Shown here: in pieces, positions 19,019-26,121 of the stretch
Layout: every line of letters begins with the position of its first letter
Numbering within the stretch: the stretch's first letter is position 1
Source of the DNA: Paracrocinitomix mangrovi
GTDB lineage: Bacteria; Bacteroidota; Bacteroidia; Flavobacteriales_D; Crocinitomicaceae
Direction: 5' to 3'
Assembly (NCBI RefSeq): GCF_019740355.2
Contig: NZ_CP091819.1
Coordinates: forward strand, 992,001 to 1,056,000
Length of the DNA: 64,000 bases
Position numbers and translations under genes: made by a program
Notes under the pieces: generated by a model
What the model was told of the DNA's origin: nothing
Seen by the model: only the letters and a program-made list of their open reading frames with translations
Database searches by the model: none

Positions 19019-19583
19019 AATCTTTTCTAATAATACCGTGCATTATTGAGTCGTGAAACTCATTGAATTCTCTAATATGCTGTCTTAATACTCCTTCTTT
19101 AACAAAACCATTCTCCTCAAGGATACTTATATGATAATGTCTAAAATCATAAGTTTCTGTGAACACTCTATTGAATTTCATTTCTTCAAAAACTAACATT
19201 TTGATTAGCGAAATAAAGCTAGACATACATGTTTTGTAATGTTTTTCGTCTGCTGCGATTTTATCATCAACTAAAAATGACATTTCAGCTCTTAAATCTC
19301 TCCATGAAATATTCACCAAGCCTCCATAACCTATCAGCTGATCATTTTCCAAGAAACTGAATAGCAATTGCGTTGGTTTCTCCTGTTCAAATAAAGGTGC
19401 CACCACCTTTTCAAAGTAGTTTTTTTGATCTTCAGGAGTTAAAGTCCTTTGCTGTCTTAAAACAGACATTTGATTATTTCGCCATTGCCTAATAGATTCC
19501 ATATCTTGAAACCTAATAGGGGTAATGACAAAATCACCTTTATCAAAAACATTATTATTAAGTGCACTGAATTGCTTCATCAT
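19005..19583 (-). CDS. pseH: GNAT acetyltransferase, probable PseH
   Basis: PseH N-acetylates the 4-amino group of the UDP-altrosamine intermediate. The 192-residue protein is a RimJ/RimL-type GNAT: it opens with ITPIRFQDMESIRQWRNNQ, has the strand-4 region with LIGYGGLVNISW, a region with FISLIKMLVFEEMKFNRVF, and ends with the typical late motif SILEENGFVKEGVLRQH. PseH orthologues share this order. The assignment rests on the locus, since GNAT substrate cannot be read from sequence. It overlaps both neighbouring genes. Confidence 0.75.
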   Translation of the reverse strand: MMKQFSALNNNVFDKGDFVITPIRFQDMESIRQWRNNQMSVLRQQRTLTPEDQKNYFEKVVAPLFEQEKPTQLLFSFLENDQLIGYGGLVNISWRDLRAEMSFLVDDKIAADEKHYKTCMSSFISLIKMLVFEEMKFNRVFTETYDFRHYHISILEENGFVKEGVLRQHIREFNEFHDSIMHGIIRKDYGGI

Positions 19584-20461
19584 TTTGTAAAAAAGCCAAT
19601 TAATTGTCTTCCTTGTCCAATTTTACCCATTGCATCATAGAAATCAATTAAATCATTCATGTCACCCGAATTATCATTCAAAAAGTTCTCAATGAAGATT
19701 CTGGATTGATGCGCATATTTACCAACTTCTTTGTTTTTGCTATAATTAGCAACTTCATTGGCCAAAAACCATTCGATAGGAAAATCTGAGATAACTTTAT
19801 GAGCGTTCCAGTTTACGGATTTACACAAATTGATCAAACTGTCTTTTGAGAAATAAGACAAGTGATCAGGTAATGCCACCCAATAATCACGTTCAATTTT
19901 ACCTGATTCTTTCAATGCTTTTTGCAATTTGGAAAAATCATTGGGAACTTCTATAACTAGCATTCCCCCATCATTGGTTAAATTCAAGCATGATTTTAAC
20001 AACGATTGAGGATCAATAACATGTTCCAATACATTATCCAACCAAATTAAATCATACTTATTTCCAGCTTGTTCTAATTGGTTCAAAGAATCAAATACAT
20101 TTCCCTGAATCAGGTGATCTGCTAAATGAGGATGATTTGATGATAATCCAAAATCACTAAAATCAATTCCTTTAACCTGCCATCCTTTTTTGAAATAATA
20201 GTCCATTGTGAAGCCTTCTCCACAACCAACATCCAAAAGCGAAGCAGATTCTTTTTTTAGGATTGATTCTATTACGTGATCTTTTTGGGCAATTTTGTTT
20301 CTAAAATACTGAAGTTCTTCAGCTGAATAGCTAGACCTGTATGTAGCATTTTCTTCTTGATAATACTTTTCTTCATAGTATGATCTAAGCTCTTCTTCTG
20401 AAGGTTTAGGAGTTACTTCATAATATCCAAAGTCAGTATTTAGTTTTATCTCAGAACTCAT
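19580..20461 (-). CDS. Class I SAM-dependent methyltransferase
   Basis: A 293-residue protein with a Methyltransf_23-like core: SAM-binding LLDVGCGEGFTMDYYFKKG, acidic residue in VKGIDFSD, and the later DLIWLDNVLEHVIDP motif. A flanking N-terminal region (EEKYYQEENATYRSSYS) is like that of sugar methyltransferases from polysaccharide loci. It probably methylates a sugar of this glycan, or the nonulosonate itself. It follows pseF by 48 nt, the largest gap inside this part of the operon, and an exact TAnnTTTG box lies in that gap. Confidence 0.8.
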   Translation of the reverse strand: MSSEIKLNTDFGYYEVTPKPSEEELRSYYEEKYYQEENATYRSSYSAEELQYFRNKIAQKDHVIESILKKESASLLDVGCGEGFTMDYYFKKGWQVKGIDFSDFGLSSNHPHLADHLIQGNVFDSLNQLEQAGNKYDLIWLDNVLEHVIDPQSLLKSCLNLTNDGGMLVIEVPNDFSKLQKALKESGKIERDYWVALPDHLSYFSKDSLINLCKSVNWNAHKVISDFPIEWFLANEVANYSKNKEVGKYAHQSRIFIENFLNDNSGDMNDLIDFYDAMGKIGQGRQLIGFFTK

Positions 20462-20477
20462 TCATTAAGCTTTGACA

Positions 20478-20485
20478 CAAAGCTA
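20478..20485 (-). promoter_or_regulatory. Possible internal promoter, -7 box, before methyltransferase
   Basis: On the minus strand this reads TAGCTTTG, an exact TAnnTTTG. It overlaps a perfect 7-bp hairpin with 3-nt loop (20468-20484, AGCTTTG/CAAAGCT). No TTG is found at the right distance upstream, so it could equally be just the hairpin. Confidence 0.3.
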
Positions 20486-20509
20486 CTATAAATGCATAAA
20501 TATTGAAGT

Positions 20510-21193
20510 TTATTTGTTGAAACTGTATTTGAATTCTGCAATCTCCCAATCTGTTTCATTATCGATATCCTGTGCTTCCAGATCTGAAATTTCTATACAA
20601 GATGTATTACTTGTCCACATGGTACCTGCATTGATTATCACCTGAGGAACAAAAAAATAAAATTGACCTGCATCATGAAAAGCAGGCTCCAAATCTTGAG
20701 ATCTTGCCAGCATATTCTCCGGTTGAAACATTTCAATTTTATCGTCTTTTATCTTCAGCGCTCTTTGAATAGGGAAACTAAACCTCAATACAGGGAATAC
20801 GGCATCATAGCTGTTTGAAATTAACTTTTCTCTAGCCTCTATTAATCTTTTTTCACTAACAAAAGGAGCTGTAGGATAAATGCAACAAGCGATATCAAAT
20901 TCCTGCCCTTTTTGCTTATACATCTCAAAGACCTCTTTTAAAACATCTACTGTAGTGGCAAAATCATTGGCATTTTCTTCACTTCTAAAAAATGGAACTT
21001 TAGCACCATACTCTTCGGCAATCCTGGCAATTTCAGGATCATCTGTTGAAACCATTACTTCATCAAATAAACCCGAATTTATGGCGGTTTCAATTGAATA
21101 GGCAATTATAGGTTTCCCTAAAAAATCGCGGATATTTTTTCTTGGAATTCTTTTACTCCCACCTCTGGCCGGTATGACGCAAAGACTTTTCAT
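20510..21193 (-). CDS. pseF: Pseudaminic acid cytidylyltransferase
   Basis: PseF activates pseudaminic acid with CTP to give the CMP-sugar donor. The 227-residue protein starts with the CMP-NulO synthetase signature CVIPARGGSKRIPRKNI, followed by KPIIAYSIETAINSGLFD, VMVSTDDPEIA, a YPTAPFV motif and a late HDAGQFYFF. This is a single-domain form; in some relatives a PseG domain is fused to it, but not here. Its ATG overlaps the stop of pseC by 4 nt. Confidence 0.9.
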   Translation of the reverse strand: MKSLCVIPARGGSKRIPRKNIRDFLGKPIIAYSIETAINSGLFDEVMVSTDDPEIARIAEEYGAKVPFFRSEENANDFATTVDVLKEVFEMYKQKGQEFDIACCIYPTAPFVSEKRLIEAREKLISNSYDAVFPVLRFSFPIQRALKIKDDKIEMFQPENMLARSQDLEPAFHDAGQFYFFVPQVIINAGTMWTSNTSCIEISDLEAQDIDNETDWEIAEFKYSFNK

Positions 21194-22338
21194 GACAAAA
21201 AACTCAATACATTATTAATCACGTAATCTTGTTCTTCATCCTTTAAAGTTGGATACATTGGAAGACTAATACACTTTTGATAGTAGCTCTCCGCATTGCC
21301 CAAATTCGCCCCATCATACCCAATATTTTTGTAATAAGGTAAAGTATGAACAGGGATATAATGTATTTGAGCAAATATTCCGGCACTTCTCAAGTGATTA
21401 TAAAGTTCTTTTCTTTGCTCAACCTCAATTACAAATAAGTGATGGGCATTTAAAAAATTGTTAGGTAGATGCTGAAACTTAACTTTTCCTTCAAAAGCTC
21501 TCTTATACTTTTCAGCTATTTCATTTCTACGATCAACTCCTGCAGGATTCTTTTTCAGTTGCGTAATTCCCAGCGCAGCTTGCATATCTGTTAGTCTGTA
21601 GTTATATCCCAAGCTTTGCATCTCGTAATACCAACCACCATCATTTTGAGACATGTTTTCTTTGGTAATACCATGAGTACGTAGCACAGATAGCTTCTCA
21701 AAAATTGCCTTATTGTTAGTTGTTAACATTCCTCCTTCGCCACAAGCAATATGCTTTACGGGATGAAATGAAAACACAGTAATATCGCTGTAAACACAAC
21801 TTCCGGCTTTGATTTTTTGACCATGGCTATCTGAAAAATAGGCTCCAGGTGCATGGCATGCATCTTCTATGATCCATAAGTTGTGTTCATCTGCCAGTTT
21901 TCTAAAAGCTTCCGCATCTATAGGTAAACCGGCAAAATCAACCGGAATAATCCCTTTAAAAAAACCCTTAGGTTTTGATTCTATTAGCTTTCGACAGGCA
22001 TCAATGTCAAGTAAATAGGTTTCAGGATCAATATCTGCAAACCAAACTTCTCCACCAACATATCTTACACAGTTTGCAGAAGCTGCAAAGGTGATTGGAG
22101 TTGTAATTACTCTTTCTCCTTTTTTCAACCCCAGGGCCATAACAGCAATATGAAGGGCAGCCGTTGCATTGCTAACAGCTACTGCATAATCAGCATCCAC
22201 ATAAGCAGCAAATTCTTGCTCAAATTCAGCGATTTTTGGTCCTTGCGTTAGAAAATCAGACTTCAGGGTACTAATAACCGCATCAATGTCATCTTGATCA
22301 ATGTTTTGTCTACCATATGGAATTTTATACTCGGACAT
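21190..22338 (-). CDS. pseC: UDP-4-amino-4,6-dideoxy-N-acetyl-beta-L-altrosamine transaminase
   Basis: PseC transfers an amino group from glutamate to the 4-keto sugar made by PseB. The 382-residue protein is a DegT/DnrJ/EryC1 aminotransferase; the PLP lysine is K195 in FSFHPVKHIACGEGG, with AVSNATAALHIA for phosphate binding and WIIEDACHAPGA for ring stacking. It starts on the last base of pseB and overlaps pseF, so translation of pseB, pseC and pseF is tightly coupled. The size and position after pseB match PseC better than other family members. Confidence 0.92.
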   Translation of the reverse strand: MSEYKIPYGRQNIDQDDIDAVISTLKSDFLTQGPKIAEFEQEFAAYVDADYAVAVSNATAALHIAVMALGLKKGERVITTPITFAASANCVRYVGGEVWFADIDPETYLLDIDACRKLIESKPKGFFKGIIPVDFAGLPIDAEAFRKLADEHNLWIIEDACHAPGAYFSDSHGQKIKAGSCVYSDITVFSFHPVKHIACGEGGMLTTNNKAIFEKLSVLRTHGITKENMSQNDGGWYYEMQSLGYNYRLTDMQAALGITQLKKNPAGVDRRNEIAEKYKRAFEGKVKFQHLPNNFLNAHHLFVIEVEQRKELYNHLRSAGIFAQIHYIPVHTLPYYKNIGYDGANLGNAESYYQKCISLPMYPTLKDEEQDYVINNVLSFLS

Positions 22339-23360
22339 TACATTACTTCAAAAGAAGGATCTACGTGCTCTTTTATTAATTCTCTCAACGTTTCAACGGT
22401 TTCCCATTGCTCATTATTCCCTGAATTATAAGTAAATCCGGCAGGAACCGATTTAGCACCCATTTTTTGAACAAATTCAGGAGTGCTCCAATTTGTAACC
22501 GCAGGTAAAATCACATAATATTTACCAAGGTCATAAGTATAAAATGAATCAGAAGTTGTAATCATTTCTTCATGAATTTTTTCACCAGGTCTGATTCCTA
22601 CTTCTTTATGTTCTACACTTGGAGCAATTGCTTCTGCTACATCTGTAATTTTATAAGATGGGATTTTAGGAACAAAAATTTCTCCACCCCATGCATGTTC
22701 TAAAGCATGCATCACCATATCAACTCCACCGTCAAGTGAAATATTGAATCTGGTCATTGTTTTATCTGTAATTGGAAGGAAACCTTCTTTTCTTTTGTTT
22801 AAAAAGAAAGGAATAACAGAGCCATTAGATCCCATCACATTTCCATATCTAACTACAGAAAATTTAATTGGGTTAACTCCTTTAATATTATTTGCTGCAA
22901 CAAAAAGTTTGTCAGATGCAAGTTTAGTGGCTCCGTATAGGTTGATTGGAGCGGCAGCTTTATCTGTAGACAATGCCACTACCCTTTCTATTCCCGAATC
23001 CAATGCTGCATTGATTACATTTTCTGCTCCTAACACATTTGTTTTAACACATTCCATTGGATTGTACTCAGCCAAATGAACGTGTTTCATAGCAGCAGCA
23101 TGAATTACATAATTGACACCTTTAAAAGCTCTTTTAAGCCTGTCATAATCTCTAACATCCCCAATAAAATATCTAATTCTTGGATACTTTTCCTGAGGAA
23201 ACTCCTGGGCCATTAAAAACTGTTTTTGCTCATCTCTTGAGAAAATTACCAAACGTACATTTGGATATTTTGATAAGATTCTTTTTGTTAAAGCTTTACC
23301 TAAGGATCCAGTTCCTCCGGTTATTAAAATAGATTTATCGTTTAAGTCGAAATTTCCCAT
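22338..23360 (-). CDS. pseB: UDP-N-acetylglucosamine 4,6-dehydratase (inverting)
   Basis: PseB performs the first step of pseudaminic acid synthesis, C4-oxidation, C6-dehydration and C5 inversion of UDP-GlcNAc. The 340-residue soluble SDR has ITGGTGSLGKALTKRI, the catalytic D-K pair in STDKAAAPIN and Y142/K146 in NLYGATKLA, the pattern of the short PseB/FlaA1 enzymes rather than the long membrane WbpM type at 9341. It heads the pseBCF block, 60 nt after the end of the glycan-transfer-like gene at 23421. Confidence 0.92.
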   Translation of the reverse strand: MGNFDLNDKSILITGGTGSLGKALTKRILSKYPNVRLVIFSRDEQKQFLMAQEFPQEKYPRIRYFIGDVRDYDRLKRAFKGVNYVIHAAAMKHVHLAEYNPMECVKTNVLGAENVINAALDSGIERVVALSTDKAAAPINLYGATKLASDKLFVAANNIKGVNPIKFSVVRYGNVMGSNGSVIPFFLNKRKEGFLPITDKTMTRFNISLDGGVDMVMHALEHAWGGEIFVPKIPSYKITDVAEAIAPSVEHKEVGIRPGEKIHEEMITTSDSFYTYDLGKYYVILPAVTNWSTPEFVQKMGAKSVPAGFTYNSGNNEQWETVETLRELIKEHVDPSFEVM

Positions 23361-23420
23361 TATTCTATTAATTCTTACAGCAAGTCAATTAAAGGATAGT
23401 CAGCTAAGTTAAAGTAATTT

Positions 23421-24836
23421 TCATTTAGTTTTTAAATCCTGCGACTTCCAAAATTCCAATAAAGTATCCTTTGTTAAGTTTTGTTCTTTATAAAACCTTT
23501 CAATAAAAGGATTGTATTTTGCCTGAAGTTCAGGAACGTGTTCTAATTTATACCTTTTAAAAACCCAATTAAATTTAGAAAACCAAGGCAATTTATTCAC
23601 TAAACCTATCTTATAAAAAGGCTTCATTATTTTGAAAAACAAATAGAGTCTGAAAAATTCCTTGTTACGCGTATATTTAATCTTTTTCCTATCTATTCTG
23701 TGAAGAGTTTCATTAAAATAGAATAGGTTTCTAATATGATTATAGCCATCACCAAAACCTATTGAATTTACAATGATTTCATTTCTTTTGGCTTTTAAAT
23801 CATCCGTTTCAAAATCGACAATTTTACCGGTATTGTAAAATTCCTGAATGTAATTATTCAATTGTTCAGGATTCCCGGCAATACAACATCCTTGGTAAAT
23901 ATCAACCCTGTCAAAATCAACTTCACTGTTTAAAAAAATTGTTGGTTGACTAGACATTAACCATGTTTCAATTGCGGAGGTAGTTTCAAATCCTAACAAT
24001 ATGTCAGAAACACTTATTAAATCGTGTATATTTTCAACGTGTCCTGTAACGTATAATACATTGTCATAATCTGCCAATTCAGACATTTCATTCAGCTGCT
24101 TAACGTTCAATCCAGGATAATACTCAGCCGGGTGTTGTTTTAAAATAAATAATGTGTCAGGATTGGATTCAATGGCATGCTTTAACATATCACGAACAAT
24201 CACTCTTTGTTCATTAACCCAATTTACTTTGGCTTCTCTTTTATCAGGATCTTGACTTATTTCTACTCTTCCTAATTCATATTGCACTTTACCAAATGCC
24301 CATCCAGAATACAAGATAACTTTCTCGAATTTTTCTTTGTTGTATTTGGCTAAAAAGTCAACTTTTTGGGCAAAATCGTACATCACGTACCTGTCAAAAC
24401 CTGCAGCTCCTGTAAGGACATATTTATCCTTTTGGTCCGGTGCTTTTTCTGACATATATTCAAGTGTCCTTTTTGACCAACACTGAACAAAATCTTGATA
24501 AAAATGTCTTTCGTTATTAAAACCAAAAAAATTGTGATTTATGTTCGTATTAAAGTTACCTTCTGAAATAAAACTGTATATCTTGATATTTAATTCATCC
24601 GCATATTTAGCAATCTTGTGATAAATAAGTGACCCAATGCAATTAGCAGGAATAATGACAAAATCAGGCTTATGTTTGGTAATTAAGTGAGCGTTCCATT
24701 TTAGTTCAAATATCACCTCACAGTTTAAAAAATGTTCTGCAGCAAAGACAATCGGAATAGCAATTTCAACATCTCTTCCAATATCTTCCTGTAAAAAGCA
24801 TAACCCTTTATATCTGGTAGAATTAAGTTCTTTCAT
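23421..24836 (-). CDS. Putative surface-carbohydrate glycosyltransferase, GT-B-like
   Basis: A 471-residue protein resembling the loosely defined 'surface carbohydrate biosynthesis' proteins of Bacteroidota and spirochaetes. The C-terminal half contains DTLFILKQHPAEY and a later segment ISVSDILLGFETTSAIETWL, reminiscent of the H-P and S-rich motifs in capsule/Kdo/sialyl-type GT-B transferases and CDP-glycerol transferases. No membrane segment is seen. As it sits directly before pseB, I suggest it as a candidate pseudaminate transferase, but the family itself is not firmly assigned. It overlaps the upstream GT4 gene by 14 nt. Confidence 0.55.
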   Translation of the reverse strand: MKELNSTRYKGLCFLQEDIGRDVEIAIPIVFAAEHFLNCEVIFELKWNAHLITKHKPDFVIIPANCIGSLIYHKIAKYADELNIKIYSFISEGNFNTNINHNFFGFNNERHFYQDFVQCWSKRTLEYMSEKAPDQKDKYVLTGAAGFDRYVMYDFAQKVDFLAKYNKEKFEKVILYSGWAFGKVQYELGRVEISQDPDKREAKVNWVNEQRVIVRDMLKHAIESNPDTLFILKQHPAEYYPGLNVKQLNEMSELADYDNVLYVTGHVENIHDLISVSDILLGFETTSAIETWLMSSQPTIFLNSEVDFDRVDIYQGCCIAGNPEQLNNYIQEFYNTGKIVDFETDDLKAKRNEIIVNSIGFGDGYNHIRNLFYFNETLHRIDRKKIKYTRNKEFFRLYLFFKIMKPFYKIGLVNKLPWFSKFNWVFKRYKLEHVPELQAKYNPFIERFYKEQNLTKDTLLEFWKSQDLKTK

Positions 24837-26121
24837 TTAAAATAGTGTCAAGCCAATCTGCAACTTTTTTAGTTTGATTAAAATTAGAAAATTGCTCAAA
24901 ATTACCTCCTGTGTATGAATCAACTCCATTTTCAAAATTGGTAAACATTTGATCCAATTGGATTTTTAGCTTATCTGCTTCTTCGTACTCAAAACAAGTA
25001 CCTGAGTTTGTAATGTTTATCAATTCTGCTGCATCTCCTTCCATATCACCAATTAGTAGTATTGGACGCTGGGCTCTGAAGTACTCATACAATTTACCCG
25101 GAATTCTGCCTTTGCTATTTTCCTTGTTAACTAAAATTAGTAAGATGTGGGAGTTGATCAACTCTTGAAGTACTCTTTCTCTGCTTACATGACCAGTTAA
25201 AATAAGGTTTTCTTCCGGTATAAATTCCTTTATCTTATTGAGAGTAGTTTCTTCAACAGATCCCATCAATTTCAATCTAAAATGTTGTCTAAAGCTTTCT
25301 TTCTTCTTTATAAGTTCGCCCACCACTTTTACAAGATTCTCTGGATATCTATCTCCTGCCAGAATTCCTGCATGAACAAGCGTGAATTCTTTATCAGGTA
25401 CAGGAACTAAATCTTTAAAGTCATCTTCATCATAGCCGTAATAAAGTACATCTGTATTCTTGGCTCCAATATCTTCTAAACCGGCGCTAAAAGATGGACT
25501 TGCTGATACTATTTTATCGGCATATTTAAAAGCTTCTTGCTCCAATGCTTTTTGCTTTTTATCAGCCTTTTTACTAAGTGGGAACTTGCTGTAATAATCT
25601 ACCTGTGTCCAAGGGTCTTGATAATCTGACAACCACGGGATTCCAAATTTCTTTGCTATTTCACAAGCAATAACCGTGTTTGTATGAGGAGGACCATCTG
25701 AAAAAATAGCGTCAATTTTGTTCTCCTCTAAATATTTACTCAGAATTTTAACCGAAGGTTTGATCCATCTACTTTTAGCATCAGGAATAAAGTAATTTGC
25801 CCTTACCCACATGGCTAATTTTACAAACCAATTTTGTTTCTCAGGTCCAAATACTATATTGTTAACGGATTGCTTTTGACGTCTTATTAGCTTCTTAAAA
25901 ACTGCCTCAAATTCAACTACAGCACCTCTGATAACCTCTATATTCTCAGGAATATCTTTGAAGTTTGATTGATCTTCAAAAGGATAAGAAGGGTTTTTAA
26001 CTGTGTAGATTACCGGTTCGTATCCAAACGACCTTAAATACTTCGCAATTTTTAAACACCTTAGTACACCTATCCCTCCTGCCGGTGGCCAATAGTATGT
26101 TATTATCAGGACCTTTTTCAT
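24823..26121 (-). CDS. Glycosyltransferase family 4-like protein
   Basis: A 432-residue GT-B glycosyltransferase. The N-terminal motif VLIITYYWPPAGGIGVLR is that of GT4-like proteins of Bacteroidota, followed by a D-G-P-P-H stretch and, in the C-terminal domain, FTLVHAGIL, LILTGHVSRERVLQEL and RIPGKLYEYFRAQRPILLIG, the donor-binding E-x-x-x-x-x-x-E region. It should transfer a sugar from a nucleotide donor to the growing oligosaccharide at the inner membrane. It overlaps the YfhO-like gene by 4 nt. Confidence 0.85.
   Translation of the reverse strand: MKKVLIITYYWPPAGGIGVLRCLKIAKYLRSFGYEPVIYTVKNPSYPFEDQSNFKDIPENIEVIRGAVVEFEAVFKKLIRRQKQSVNNIVFGPEKQNWFVKLAMWVRANYFIPDAKSRWIKPSVKILSKYLEENKIDAIFSDGPPHTNTVIACEIAKKFGIPWLSDYQDPWTQVDYYSKFPLSKKADKKQKALEQEAFKYADKIVSASPSFSAGLEDIGAKNTDVLYYGYDEDDFKDLVPVPDKEFTLVHAGILAGDRYPENLVKVVGELIKKKESFRQHFRLKLMGSVEETTLNKIKEFIPEENLILTGHVSRERVLQELINSHILLILVNKENSKGRIPGKLYEYFRAQRPILLIGDMEGDAAELINITNSGTCFEYEEADKLKIQLDQMFTNFENGVDSYTGGNFEQFSNFNQTKKVADWLDTILNERT

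Noticed and set aside
23421-24836. Direct assignment as PseG
   Set aside because: It is far longer than PseG (471 versus about 280-340 residues) and lacks the PseG-like N-terminal glycine-rich and C-terminal GG motif.
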